A stretch of DNA of 64,000 nucleotides from Acidocella sp. Lineage in GTDB: Bacteria > Pseudomonadota > Alphaproteobacteria > Acetobacterales > Acetobacteraceae. Below the pieces are notes generated by a model. The model had not been told where the DNA came from and searched no databases. It was given only the letters and a program-made list of their open reading frames with translations. Each line of letters starts with the position of its first letter. The first letter of the stretch is position 1. This document shows, in pieces, positions 53,387 to 62,014 of the stretch. The DNA lies in assembly GCF_027352905.1 (NCBI RefSeq), contig NZ_DAIEIF010000013.1, forward strand, positions 1 to 64,000, read 5' to 3'. Made by a program: the position numbers and the translations under genes.

Positions 53387-54070
53387 TCATGCCTCTTCTG
53401 TCCGTAACATGTAACCCGCGTTGCGGACGGTATGCAGGAGAGGCGTCTCGAAGGGCTTGTCGATTTTCTGGCGCAGCCGCGAGATATGCACGTCGATCAC
53501 ATTGGTCTGCGGGTCGAAATGATAATCCCACACGCCTTCAAGTAGCATGGTGCGGGTGACGACCTGGCCGGCATGACGCATGAGATATTCGAGCAGGCGG
53601 AATTCCCGCGGCTGTAGATCGATTTTCTGAGTCCCACGCCGCACGGTGCGGGAAAGCAGGTCCATCTCCAAATCGCCGACCTGCAAGCGGGTGGCCGGAC
53701 CATCGCTTTTGCCCCGCCGGGTCAGCGTCTCGACCCGGGCCAGCAGTTCGGCGAAAGCGAAGGGCTTGGTCAGGTAATCATCGCCACCCGCTTTCAGCCC
53801 TTTCACCCGGTCATCCACCTGGCCGAGCGCCGAAAGAAAGAGCACGGGCGTCGTGTTGTCCTGGCCGCGCAGGGTTTCCAGCAGGCGGAGCCCATCAATG
53901 CCGCCCGGAAGCATGCGATCGAGTATGATGGCGTCGAAATTCTCCGAGGCGGCGAGGAAGAGGCCGTCGCGTCCGTTATCGGCATGCTCCGCCGTGTGCC
54001 CGGCCTCGCGCAGCCCCTTCACCACGAAGCTGGCTACGTCCTTATCGTCCTCCACGACGAGTATCCGCAT
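53387..54070 (-). CDS. OmpR-family response regulator
   Basis: This 227-residue regulator has a receiver domain with Asp8/Asp9 (VVEDDKD), phospho-acceptor Asp51 (IILDRMLPGG) and Lys in LTKPFAF, then a winged-helix DNA-binding domain ending QTNVIDVHISRLRQKID. It starts two bases after the HtrA stop and precedes its cognate kinase. Control of the upstream protease gene is the obvious inference. Confidence 0.94.
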   Translation of the reverse strand: MRILVVEDDKDVASFVVKGLREAGHTAEHADNGRDGLFLAASENFDAIILDRMLPGGIDGLRLLETLRGQDNTTPVLFLSALGQVDDRVKGLKAGGDDYLTKPFAFAELLARVETLTRRGKSDGPATRLQVGDLEMDLLSRTVRRGTQKIDLQPREFRLLEYLMRHAGQVVTRTMLLEGVWDYHFDPQTNVIDVHISRLRQKIDKPFETPLLHTVRNAGYMLRTEEA

Positions 54071-54072
54071 CT

Positions 54073-55128
54073 CTACTCCCCTATCTGCGACGGCCGGCGT
54101 CCGATGATAACCGGCACATTGGATATATGTGCATTTTCTTTTATCCCAAGGATCACCTTGCGCCCCGGGGGCATCGAGGCGATGGCCCCAGTGAGGGCGT
54201 CCGCGCCGGAAATGGGTTCGCCGTCCACCGTAAGTACGGTTTCCGACTGGGTGAGGCCGGCGCGGTCGGCCGGGCCGCCCGGCTCCAGCCCGGTGATCAC
54301 CGCCCCTGCCTCGCCCCGGGGCGGGTCTGCGACAGAGACGCCGAGCCAGCCCCGCGCGAGTCCGCCATGGGCGATGAGCGCGGTCACGATGGGGGCGGCG
54401 CTATTGCTGGGGATGGCGAACCCGATTCCCACAGAACCGCCAGAAGGCGAAACGATGGCTGAATTTATGCCGATCACGCCGCCCGCCATGTTGAAAGCGG
54501 GGCCGCCGGAATTGCCCGGATTGAGTGGCGCGTCCAGCTGGAGGAAATGGTTGAACGGACCCTCGCCGATATCACGCCCCTCGGCTGAGATAATGCCGAG
54601 CGTGAAAGATGTGCCGAGCGCGAAAGGGTTGCCCGCCGCCAGCACCCAATCACCGACCTGCGCCGCGGCGGAATCGGCCCAGCGCGCCGGAGAAAGCTGA
54701 TGACGTGGAGAAATTTTAATGACAGCGATATCCGTCAGGTCATCCGCTCCTACCAGCCGGGCGGTGTAGGTCTCGCCATCATCGAGGGTCACGGTGATTT
54801 TTGCGGCGCCGGCGATGACATGGTCGTTGGTGACGATCAGGCCCTCCCGGCTGATGATGAAGCCCGATCCCGCCGCCTCGGTCAGAGGAGGGGTTGTTTT
54901 GCCGCCGCGTAGGGGGGCATGCGCCGCACCGGACGCGCCAGACCCCTCCGTCACCGCGATTCCCACCACGCTCGGAGCCACCTGCTTGACCAAGGGCGCG
55001 AGGGAATGGGGGGCGCCCTCAAACAGGCTGAACTGGGCCAAAGCCGCCCTTGGAGAAGCGAGGGCCAGCCCCAGCACCCAACCCCATCGTCTTATGTTCC
55101 CGCTACCCCGTGTCATGAGCCGCGCCAT
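54073..55128 (-). CDS. HtrA/DegP-like periplasmic serine protease with one PDZ domain
   Basis: This 351-residue protein has a signal peptide (residues about 1-32 from the chosen start, ending ALAQ) and a trypsin-like domain with His103 (VTNDHVIAG), Asp133 (LTDIAVIK) and Ser207 (GNSGGPAFN). One PDZ domain follows (about 255-340, GLEPGGPADRAGL). The single PDZ makes it DegS-like or short DegQ-like. ATG 55128 follows GGGA and places the signal peptide correctly; the frame extends upstream to 55218 without one. It is the first gene of the operon with the response regulator and kinase, which suggests envelope-stress sensing. Confidence 0.9.
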   Translation of the reverse strand: MARLMTRGSGNIRRWGWVLGLALASPRAALAQFSLFEGAPHSLAPLVKQVAPSVVGIAVTEGSGASGAAHAPLRGGKTTPPLTEAAGSGFIISREGLIVTNDHVIAGAAKITVTLDDGETYTARLVGADDLTDIAVIKISPRHQLSPARWADSAAAQVGDWVLAAGNPFALGTSFTLGIISAEGRDIGEGPFNHFLQLDAPLNPGNSGGPAFNMAGGVIGINSAIVSPSGGSVGIGFAIPSNSAAPIVTALIAHGGLARGWLGVSVADPPRGEAGAVITGLEPGGPADRAGLTQSETVLTVDGEPISGADALTGAIASMPPGRKVILGIKENAHISNVPVIIGRRPSQIGE

Positions 55129-55267
55129 GCCAGTCCCTGCCTGCCCATGCAAGCCGCCGCAGCTATGACGCAGCTGGGGGCTGACCGGCACAGGCGGAGT
55201 TGAAAACGCGGCGTTCAAGCACGATTTGTGCTAGCGACACACAACGGAACGGAACAGGAGGTTTGAC

Positions 55268-55606
55268 ATGCGTTCTAAACGCCTTGACCCATCGGCCATC
55301 GATGTCGACCAGCTGAAACGGGAGTTCGAGAAGATCCGCGAGCAACTTGGCGAGGCGGCGGGCAAGTTGGGCGGAAATGCTCATTCCATTCTCGACCAGA
55401 TCAATGATTATCTCCACAGTGAAAGCCTTTCCTCACGCGTGTCCTTTTTAGAAGAGGAGTTCGGGGCGCTTGGGGCCAAGCTCAAAGGAACCGGAAAGGA
55501 CGCGGTTGCCAAGCTGGAATCGGAGGTGAGCGCCAAGCCGCTGACGGCCCTTGCGGTCGCGTTCGGCGTGGGCCTGGTGGCCTCGGCCTTTATGCGGCGC
55601 TCTTAA
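55268..55606 (+). CDS. DUF883 (YqjD/ElaB-like) membrane-anchored protein
   Basis: This 112-residue protein is mostly amphipathic helix (about 12-85) and ends with a hydrophobic segment (PLTALAVAFGVGLVASAF) followed by MRRS, the normal C-tail anchor of the ElaB/YqjD family. In E. coli these proteins bind ribosomes to the membrane in stationary phase. AGGAGG precedes the ATG. A holin-like membrane protein gene follows after three bases. Confidence 0.88.
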   Translation: MRSKRLDPSAIDVDQLKREFEKIREQLGEAAGKLGGNAHSILDQINDYLHSESLSSRVSFLEEEFGALGAKLKGTGKDAVAKLESEVSAKPLTALAVAFGVGLVASAFMRRS

Positions 55607-55609
55607 CCT

Positions 55610-56011
55610 ATGAACCTTACCCGCCGCGCCGGGATGATCGGCAGAAATGTCGCGCTGTGGGTATTCATGGTGATGGCGGTGCTCACCATGGCGCTGGGAG
55701 CGCTCGGCTTTTTTGTCGCGGCGCTACTGTTCTGGTTGAGTGAGCATATTGGCCCGGCGGGAGCGACCGCCGTGGCAGGAGCAGTGCTGCTGCTGTTTGC
55801 GCTCGCGACGGGCATAATATCCTCCGTCGTGCTACGGCGGATGCGGGCCCGCCAGCCTAGTTTGGCGATGGAAGGCATGGGGGCGGTCAGCCTGGGGTTG
55901 CGGCTTGCCACCATGGCCATTCGCCGTGACCCGCGCAAGGCAGTGTTGGGCGCGTTGATCGCCGGAGCGATCGCGGAATATTTTGCCGGAAATGCCAAGC
56001 CAAAAGGGTAA
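55610..56011 (+). CDS. phage-holin-superfamily-III-like / YqjE-like membrane protein
   Basis: This 133-residue protein has two long hydrophobic segments (about 15-43 and 49-72) and a weaker third (about 112-127), with basic loops. The place directly after a DUF883 gene and the two-helix layout match the YqjE/DUF1469-like membrane proteins, sometimes named for phage holins. No prophage genes are near, so a role in the cell envelope with its DUF883 partner is more likely than lysis. Confidence 0.8.
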   Translation: MNLTRRAGMIGRNVALWVFMVMAVLTMALGALGFFVAALLFWLSEHIGPAGATAVAGAVLLLFALATGIISSVVLRRMRARQPSLAMEGMGAVSLGLRLATMAIRRDPRKAVLGALIAGAIAEYFAGNAKPKG

Positions 56012-56031
56012 TACCGTCTCTTCCAGAGTGA

Positions 56032-56052
56032 CGGTAACCCGTATGGTTACCG
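56032..56052. repeat. hairpin CGGTAACC / GGTTACCG between convergent genes
   Basis: A perfect eight-pair stem with a CGTAT loop. It begins after the holin-like gene and runs over the ppa stop codon. No T-run is present on either side, so it may end transcription weakly in both directions or protect mRNA ends. Confidence 0.45.
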
Positions 56053-56571
56053 CCCGGCGCGGGCGAGACTCGCGGCGATGGCGGCCTCAGCGGCCGCCCG
56101 GTCGGCCCAGCCGATGACCTTAACCCATTTTCCCTTTTCCAAATCTTTGTAATGTTCGAAAAAATGCCGGATCACCTCGCGGGTGATCTCCGGCAGCTCG
56201 GCTACCTCGGTCACGCCCATATATTTGGGGTGGACTTTCTCATGGGGGACGCAGACGATTTTTTCGTCATGGCCGGATTCGTCTTCCATTTCCAGCATGC
56301 CAATGGGGCGGCAGCGCACGACCGCGCCGGGAACCACTGGGGCGGGAAGCAGCACAAGGGCGTCCGCCGGGTCGCCATCCTCGGCCAGAGTCCCCGGGAT
56401 AAAGCCGTAGGCGGCGGGGTAGGTCATGGGAGTGAAAACCAGCCGATCCACTATCATTGCCCCGCTTGCCTTGTCGATTTCATATTTGACGGCGGAGCCG
56501 GCGGGAATTTCCACCACTACATTGATATCGCGGGGCACATCTTTGCCGGGGGCCAGCTTGCTCACGTCCAT
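56047..56571 (-). CDS. ppa: inorganic pyrophosphatase
   Basis: This 174-residue soluble family I enzyme hydrolyses pyrophosphate. The signature DGDPADAL is present, along with [33 protein letters not shown] and a C-terminal [17 protein letters not shown]. The start is ATG 56571; a longer open frame to 56784 would run through the tRNA gene on the other strand and is rejected. Confidence 0.96.
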   Translation of the reverse strand: MDVSKLAPGKDVPRDINVVVEIPAGSAVKYEIDKASGAMIVDRLVFTPMTYPAAYGFIPGTLAEDGDPADALVLLPAPVVPGAVVRCRPIGMLEMEDESGHDEKIVCVPHEKVHPKYMGVTEVAELPEITREVIRHFFEHYKDLEKGKWVKVIGWADRAAAEAAIAASLARAGR

Positions 56572-56696
56572 GGAAACACGTCTCCTGAAGAAAGGCTGGG
56601 GGCGTATAGCCCGGCATGGAGAGGCTGACCAGCCGTGCCCCCGTCCATGTCCGGCGATTGACGGGCGGCGTGGCGCGCTTAAAAGCTGGGCGGGCA

Positions 56697-56772
56697 GCGC
56701 TGGTAGCTCAATGGTTAGAGCGGACCGCTCATAACGGTTTGGTTGGGGGTTCGAGTCCCTCCCGGCGCACCA
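56697..56772 (+). tRNA. tRNA with CAU anticodon, possibly tRNA-Ile2
   Basis: The 76-base cloverleaf has acceptor stem GCGCUGG/CCGGCGC, D stem GCUC/GAGC, anticodon stem GACCG/CGGUU, loop CUCAUAA, a GGGGG-rich T stem with UUCGAGU, and an encoded CCA. It is not the initiator because pair 1-72 is G-C. The C4-G69 pair is one of the marks recognised by TilS, which turns this anticodon into an isoleucine reader, so Ile2 is favoured, but elongator Met is possible. Confidence 0.88.
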
Positions 56773-56823
56773 ATAACTTGGCATGGGCCGATGCTTCCAC
56801 CTGCGCGCCAGGAAGCTCCATGT

Positions 56824-57573
56824 TCAGCTCCGCATGAACATGGAGATGGTCAGCGCCACCCCGATTGCGGTGACGACGATGCGCAGGATCTTCTCCGGCA
56901 CATAGCGCAGGATGAGCACCCCCATCTGGCCGCCTGCGATCGCCGTGACGCCCAGCACCAAGATGAGCAGCCAATGCTGCTGGCTCTCGATGAGGAAGAT
57001 GACGACCGCCGCGACATTCACCACCCCCGCCAGCACGTTCTTGGTGGCGCTTGCATGGCGCACGGAAAGTCCGACGGCGGTGAGCGCCGCCACCATCAAA
57101 ATGCCGATGCCGCCGCCGAAATACCCGCCATAAATCGCGATGATGAATTGTAACACCACTGCGGCGCGCGGGGAAATGGGGGGCGGCGCGTCCTCCGCCA
57201 ATGGTTTGCGGAAGAAACTGCCCCAGACGAACACCGCCGTGGCGAAGAGAATCAGCCAGGGGACCAAATGCGTGAACACGCTGACCGGAGTGGCCAGGAG
57301 CAGCACCGCGCCGATCGCGCCGCCAATGACGCTGACAATGAACAGGACTCGCAGCGACAGGCCCGCCGCCCCCTCCGCCATGCTCCGCCCCGTCCAGCCC
57401 GTGGTGGCCTGGCCAGGAAACAGGGCGATGGTGGAGGCGATGTTGGCGGCGCGCGGGTCGAGCCCCGCGAACATCAGGGCGGGAAAGGTTAGAAAGGAGC
57501 CGCCGCCCGCGACCGCGTTTTGCGCCCCGGCGATGAACCCGGCGAGGCCCAGCAGAATAAGTTGAAGAGTCAT
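56824..57573 (-). CDS. TSUP (TauE/SafE) family permease
   Basis: This 249-residue inner-membrane protein has about eight hydrophobic segments and family motifs FIAGAQNAVAGGGSFLTFPAL near the start and YGGYFGGGIGILMVAAL in the middle. TSUP proteins move sulfite, sulfoacetate or other small organic anions. It overlaps the upstream kinase gene by four bases but has no clear link to it. A role in exporting sulfite would fit the TsdA-like enzyme elsewhere in the window; that is speculation. Confidence 0.88.
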   Translation of the reverse strand: MTLQLILLGLAGFIAGAQNAVAGGGSFLTFPALMFAGLDPRAANIASTIALFPGQATTGWTGRSMAEGAAGLSLRVLFIVSVIGGAIGAVLLLATPVSVFTHLVPWLILFATAVFVWGSFFRKPLAEDAPPPISPRAAVVLQFIIAIYGGYFGGGIGILMVAALTAVGLSVRHASATKNVLAGVVNVAAVVIFLIESQQHWLLILVLGVTAIAGGQMGVLILRYVPEKILRIVVTAIGVALTISMFMRS

Positions 57574-58550
57574 TGCCGCAGTTCCGCGAGTTCCTGGGCG
57601 GAGGGGCGGGCGCCGATACGCGAAATGGTGAGAGCGGCGGCCCTGGCGCCTAGGCGCCCCGCCGCCTCCAGCCCTTCCCCCCTGGTATGGGCGGCGAGAA
57701 AACCGGCGGCGTAGGCGTCGCCCGCGCCGGTGCTGTCCACCACCTCGGTGGGCAAGGCGGGAATGGCGATTCGCTGGCTGTTATGGAGAATGAGACTACC
57801 AGCCTCGCTGCGGGTGAGGATGGCGAGCGGAACGTCTCGCGCGGCGCAGGCCGCCGCCGCCTCGAACTCGCCGGTCTCGTACAGGCTGCAAATCTCCACT
57901 TCATTGGCGAAGAGAATGTCGATTCCTTCCGCGATCAGCCGGCGGAAGCCGTCCCGGTGGCGGTCAACGCAAAACGGGTCGGAGAGAGAGAGCGCCGTCT
58001 GCCGCCCGGCCGCGCGGGCCATGCGCGCCGCCTCCATGAAGGCCGACTGCGCCGCGGGCGGATCGAACAGGTAACCCTCTAGATATGTGACCTGGGAGGC
58101 GGCGATGACGGTTTCGTCCAAATCGTGCAGTGCGAATTCTCCTCCCGCGCCGAGATAGGTATTCATCGTGCGCTGCCCATCCGGGGTGACAAAGATCAGG
58201 CAGCGGGCGGTGGGCACCGGCGCCTGTAATGGCGGGGTGGGAAAGTGCACGCCCATGGCGGCGATTTCCCGGCGGAACACTTCACCCATCTCATCATCGG
58301 CCACCTTGCCGAGAAACGCGACCTTGGCCCCCAGCGCAGCCGCCACGGCGCAGCTATTGGCGACGGAGCCGCCCGCAGCGGTGACGCCGCCGCTCATCAT
58401 TCCGGTGAGGCGGGTCGCGCTATCAGCATCAATGAGCGCCATCGCGCCCTTGCGCATGTCATGGCGGCTTAAAAATGCGTCATCCGCCGGACATAAATAA
58501 TCGACGATGGCGTTGCCGATACCGGTAAGATCGAACTGCGTGGCGGCCAT
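57570..58550 (-). CDS. PfkB-family sugar/adenosine kinase
   Basis: This 326-residue ribokinase-fold protein has the N-terminal GGSVANSCAVAAALG and the C-terminal signature DSTGAGDAYAAGF with the catalytic Asp. Length and the start motif FDLTGIGNAIVDYLC match the alphaproteobacterial adenosine-kinase-like group. ATG 58550 was chosen over the in-frame start at 58577 because GGAG precedes it. It phosphorylates a nucleoside or sugar; the substrate is not certain. Confidence 0.88.
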   Translation of the reverse strand: MAATQFDLTGIGNAIVDYLCPADDAFLSRHDMRKGAMALIDADSATRLTGMMSGGVTAAGGSVANSCAVAAALGAKVAFLGKVADDEMGEVFRREIAAMGVHFPTPPLQAPVPTARCLIFVTPDGQRTMNTYLGAGGEFALHDLDETVIAASQVTYLEGYLFDPPAAQSAFMEAARMARAAGRQTALSLSDPFCVDRHRDGFRRLIAEGIDILFANEVEICSLYETGEFEAAAACAARDVPLAILTRSEAGSLILHNSQRIAIPALPTEVVDSTGAGDAYAAGFLAAHTRGEGLEAAGRLGARAAALTISRIGARPSAQELAELRQ

Positions 58551-58685
58551 GTTCCGTGAACTCCTGCGGATTACCAAGGGCGGTTAGCACCCGCCGCCGG
58601 GGCGGGGCAAATTCGCGGATGCGGTTGTTCCCCTTAGGGCCTCATGCTAGCCCTGCCGCGTCAAGACGAGCCAGATGGAGGTTCC

Positions 58686-59288
58686 GTGTTCAATAAACGC
58701 AAGTCGGAAGAGCCGAAACCGGCCGGGAGCGACATTCCGGCCGAGAGAGAGGCCGAACCCTCGAAGACGGACCCGCCTCCCGCCCCCCAATCTTTTCCAC
58801 CTCCCAGCTTCAAGGATGCTTCCATGGCCCGTTCGCCCTTCGCCCCGCCGCCTACCACCCCCGCCACGCCCCTCACCCCCCCGCCGCCGCGCGCGGTGAT
58901 ACCTACCACATCCCCGCGCGAGGCAGCCGAGCACCAGCGCCGTACCCTGGTGGTGGGACGTGGCATTTCCGTGCAAGGCACCGTGCAGGACGCCGAGCGG
59001 CTGGTGGTGGAGGGCACGATGGAGGCCGGCGCGATCAACGGCTTGATCGAGCTTGCGATTTCTCCCGGAGGTATGTTCAAGGGCGAGGTCGAGGTGGACG
59101 ACGCCGAGATCGCCGGGACGGTGGACGGTACCGTGATCGCCCGGGGAACGCTGATCGTGCGCGCGACCGGCCGGGTGCTGGGCACGGCGCGCTGCCGGCG
59201 CTTGCAGGTGGAGGATGGCGGCCAGATCACCGGCCGGATCGAAATGCTGACCGGGGATGGCGCTCCGGCCCCGCGCGCCGAGAATTGA
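58686..59288 (+). CDS. bactofilin family cytoskeletal protein
   Basis: This 200-residue protein has a Pro-rich N-terminal region (about 1-85), a beta-helix bactofilin domain (about 95-190: GRGISVQGTVQDAERLVVEG, GMFKGEVEVDDAEIAGTVDG) and a short tail. Bactofilins polymerise without nucleotides and organise cell-shape or stalk proteins and peptidoglycan enzymes. The start is GTG 58686: GGAGG lies four bases upstream, and the resulting N-terminus FNKRKS is like that of other bactofilins; the ATG at 58644 adds unsupported residues. No M23 peptidase partner is adjacent. Confidence 0.9.
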   Translation: MFNKRKSEEPKPAGSDIPAEREAEPSKTDPPPAPQSFPPPSFKDASMARSPFAPPPTTPATPLTPPPPRAVIPTTSPREAAEHQRRTLVVGRGISVQGTVQDAERLVVEGTMEAGAINGLIELAISPGGMFKGEVEVDDAEIAGTVDGTVIARGTLIVRATGRVLGTARCRRLQVEDGGQITGRIEMLTGDGAPAPRAEN

Positions 59289-59381
59289 CCTGGCGCTGTG
59301 CTCTTCAGCCTTGTTGAGAGGGTTTTCCGCTCAGGTCGGTCCATGGAAAATGCTCTAACGATTTGTCTGCACAAGCAATTT

Positions 59382-59410
59382 ATCCGATCAAATGATTCAT
59401 TTGATCGGAT
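59382..59410. repeat. perfect 13-base inverted repeat in a GCTCTA-bounded intergenic element
   Basis: ATCCGATCAAATG and CATTTGATCGGAT are perfectly complementary around ATT. On both sides stand GCTCTA motifs in the same orientation (near 59352 and 59414), giving the look of the mosaic intergenic repeats found in many alphaproteobacteria. It lies between convergent genes and has no T-run, so termination would be rho-independent only in a weak sense. Confidence 0.55.
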
Positions 59411-59416
59411 GTTGCT

Positions 59417-60913
59417 CTAGCGCAGCACGGCCTCGGCCTCGCGTCCCAACATCAGGGCAAGGCGCTCCAGCCGCCGCAGTACCGCCTCGCCGGCGAAGAC
59501 TCCGTTCGCCGCTTCCAGGCCGAGCACCAGCCGTCCAGGGGGCAGCGCCAGGGTTGTGCCCGCCAGGAGATGAGGCGTGCCCGCCGAGAGCGTGTATGCG
59601 AGGCGCAGCGCCGCGCCCAGCGTCTCGCCGCGCCGCGCCGCCTGCATCTCCAGCAAGGCCCGCGCCGGAGCCAGAAACGGCGCCTCGGCCGGGGCCTCGT
59701 AGCGGATCGCCGTCGTCAGCGCGAGAAAGGCGCGAGCGTGATGGTCGAGACTCATTCCCGCCTGCCGCAGCACCCGCATGAAGGCTTGCTCGGCGCGGTA
59801 TTCCGGGTGTTCATGGACGCCGATATCCGAGAGCCAGCAGGCGGCCTCGCGCAGGCGGGATTGGGCCGGGCTTTCGCCGGGAAAGAGCGGTGCCGTCCAG
59901 GCCATGAGAGCTGGAGGCAGGCCGGGATCGCGGAGCATGCCCCTCACGAGATCGCGCGAGGCGGCGAGGAGCGGGTCCTGAGCGCGGATCTCCGGCGGCA
60001 GAGAGCGGGCGAACCAGCCCTCCCGCAGCCCATTGGCGGAGAACACCACCCGCGCCGCGCCCGTGGCGCGCAGCAGCCGGCGCAGGATGACCGCCGCATA
60101 GGGCAGGTCCTCGATGCGGCGGCGCGGCACGCCCGGCATGCGTTCGATGAGCCTGCGCCCGCCCTCGCTCAGCACCCCGGCGAGGTCGCGCGCCTCCTCC
60201 CGGTTGATTGTGTAATGATGGACGATATTGAGAGGATAGCCGGTCTGGGCGATGTGGATGCGGGCGAGCGCCCGGAAGGCGCCGCCGGACAGGTAAAGGT
60301 CTTTCCCCGCCGCTTCCGCCGCGTAGGGAACGCTGGCAAGCGCCTCGATCATCAAAGCTCGCGCCTTGGCGATGTCTTGCCCGGCGCGCTCGGCGAGGCG
60401 GATCACCCCCACTGGCAGTGTGGTTGCTGCGCCGACCCGGCCCGCCTCCAGCCGGATGAGTTCTAGCGAGCCGCCGCCCAGATCGGCGAGAATGCCATCC
60501 GCCCCGGGGATGCCGCAGAGCACGCCCTCGGCGGAGAGTTCGGCTTCCTGGGCGCCGGAGAGGATGGTGATGCGCAATTCCGGCAAACGTTCCGCCATCG
60601 TTCGCACGAATTCGGCGCCATTGACGGCATCGCGCACGGCCGAGGTCGCCAGCACGTCGCAGGGAGTGGCGCCCATAGCGCGGGCAATGGCGGCGTAGCG
60701 GTGCAGCACGGTTTCCGCTTGGGCCAGAGCCTCCTCGCTCAGCCGCCCGGTGCTCGTCATGCCCTTGGCCAGGCGCAGCACGGCTTTCTCGTTGAAGATC
60801 TGAAGGGGATTGCGCAGCGCGCCCTCGTAGATGACCAGCCGGACCGAGTTGGAGCCGAGATCGACCACCGCGCGGCGGGAGGCGGGCTGGGAATGTAATG
60901 GAGAAGGGGTCAT
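59417..60913 (-). CDS. ppx: exopolyphosphatase / guanosine pentaphosphate phosphohydrolase
   Basis: This 498-residue protein of the Ppx/GppA family has the N-terminal VVDLGSNSVRLVIYEG and ILADLGGGSLELI phosphate-binding motifs of the ASKHA fold, and a C-terminal helical HD-like region (DHHARAFLALTTAIRYE). It degrades polyphosphate or converts pppGpp. ATG 60913 follows AGGA and places the first motif about 16 residues in, as usual; the frame is open to 61072 through the rimI gene. rimI ends ten bases upstream. Confidence 0.92.
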   Translation of the reverse strand: MTPSPLHSQPASRRAVVDLGSNSVRLVIYEGALRNPLQIFNEKAVLRLAKGMTSTGRLSEEALAQAETVLHRYAAIARAMGATPCDVLATSAVRDAVNGAEFVRTMAERLPELRITILSGAQEAELSAEGVLCGIPGADGILADLGGGSLELIRLEAGRVGAATTLPVGVIRLAERAGQDIAKARALMIEALASVPYAAEAAGKDLYLSGGAFRALARIHIAQTGYPLNIVHHYTINREEARDLAGVLSEGGRRLIERMPGVPRRRIEDLPYAAVILRRLLRATGAARVVFSANGLREGWFARSLPPEIRAQDPLLAASRDLVRGMLRDPGLPPALMAWTAPLFPGESPAQSRLREAACWLSDIGVHEHPEYRAEQAFMRVLRQAGMSLDHHARAFLALTTAIRYEAPAEAPFLAPARALLEMQAARRGETLGAALRLAYTLSAGTPHLLAGTTLALPPGRLVLGLEAANGVFAGEAVLRRLERLALMLGREAEAVLR

Positions 60914-60923
60914 GAATCCTGCT

Positions 60924-61376
60924 TCACTGATCTTCTGAGCTGCGGGAAGGGTCGAGTTCGCGGCGTAGGATAAGAGCGTCGCCGCCATCGGCATAATAAT
61001 GGCGGCGCTCCCCCGCGCGGGTAAACCCAAAACAGGCATAGAGCGCCCGCGCCGCCGCGTTGGTGGCGGCAACCTCTAAAAAAATCCGCTTCACCCCTGC
61101 CGCGCCCAGCCGGTGCAATGCCTCGCCGAGCAGGGCGGCGCCGATGCCCTGGCGGGGCGTTACCGCGCCGAGGGTGAGGATTTCCGCCTCGTCCAGTATT
61201 TGCCGCGCCAGCAGAAACCCGCCTTTCTCATGAACCAGCCCCAGCGTGCCCGGCTGGCCGAGCAGGGCGAGAAACGCAGCCGCGTCCCATGGCTCAGCCG
61301 GAAACAGCGCCGCGTGCATAGCCGCCAATGCCGCCGCGTGGGCCGGCCCGGCCTGGTGGAGGAGCCCGCCGCTCAT
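60924..61376 (-). CDS. rimI: GNAT acetyltransferase, RimI-like
   Basis: This 150-residue acetyltransferase has the acetyl-CoA pyrophosphate loop RQGIGAALL and the C-terminal VAATNAAARALYACFGFTRAGERRHYY, characteristic of ribosomal-protein-alanine N-acetyltransferase. It overlaps tsaB by four bases, and tsaB-rimI pairs are common in proteobacteria, which supports the assignment. Confidence 0.9.
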   Translation of the reverse strand: MSGGLLHQAGPAHAAALAAMHAALFPAEPWDAAAFLALLGQPGTLGLVHEKGGFLLARQILDEAEILTLGAVTPRQGIGAALLGEALHRLGAAGVKRIFLEVAATNAAARALYACFGFTRAGERRHYYADGGDALILRRELDPSRSSEDQ

Positions 61377-62014
61377 CCCGGCGGCGGGCGCAGGCCCGCA
61401 GCAGGCAGTTTTGCCTCCGGCGGCTCGAGGTAGAGCGGCAATGGTGGTGCCGGAGCGCGCTTGGCGGCGATTTCCGCCAGTGCCGCGCGGCCCACCCAGG
61501 CGGGGTCGGCGCGGCGGGCATCGCTCAGCAGCACGTCCGCGCCCCGTGCCGCCAGTATCGCCGCCGCGAGCGGGGCCTCATCCCCAGCGAGGGCGATGGG
61601 CCGGGCCGGCATAGGCAGGGCGGTGTCGGCCCAGGCTTCCGCCTGGCCCGCTCGCAGGAGAAAGAGCCGCCCGCGCCGGGCGCGCAGAACCACCCAGAGC
61701 GCGCGGCCCGCAAAGGTCAAGCCCTGAGCATAGGCATCCGCCGCCGGGATACCTCGGAGCGGCAAACCGAGCGCGGCGGCGAAGCCCTGGGCCAACGCGA
61801 TGGATGTGCGCAACCCGGTGAAACTGCCAGGCCCGGTGCAGACGGCCAGGTTGGTGGGGACGTGTTCCGCCACCGCCTCGCGCAGCAAGAGCGGCAAGGT
61901 CTCGATCAACCCCGGTTGCAACGGCGCGCTCCAACGTCCGAGGGTCGCGCCTTCCGCCGCCAGCACCGCCAGCCCCGCGCGGGGACCCGAAGCGTCGAGA
62001 GCGAGCAGGGTCAC
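61373..62014 (-). CDS. tsaB: tRNA threonylcarbamoyladenosine synthesis protein TsaB
   Basis: This 213-residue ASKHA-fold protein is the partner of TsaD and TsaE in making t6A37 of tRNA. It begins LLALDASGPRAGLAVL and has the diagnostic CTGPGSFTGLRTSIALAQG. The C-terminal half is variable, as usual. It overlaps the nitroreductase-like gene by four bases and rimI by four bases, so the three form a tight unit. Confidence 0.93.
   Translation of the reverse strand: MTLLALDASGPRAGLAVLAAEGATLGRWSAPLQPGLIETLPLLLREAVAEHVPTNLAVCTGPGSFTGLRTSIALAQGFAAALGLPLRGIPAADAYAQGLTFAGRALWVVLRARRGRLFLLRAGQAEAWADTALPMPARPIALAGDEAPLAAAILAARGADVLLSDARRADPAWVGRAALAEIAAKRAPAPPLPLYLEPPEAKLPAAGLRPPPG

Noticed and set aside
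55610-56011. Holin-like gene as a sign of a prophage
   Set aside because: No lysin, capsid, tail or integrase genes are present; the DUF883 neighbour explains the context.
56572-56784. N-terminal extension of ppa across the tRNA
   Set aside because: The extension would be antisense to a good tRNA gene and is not part of the family's protein.
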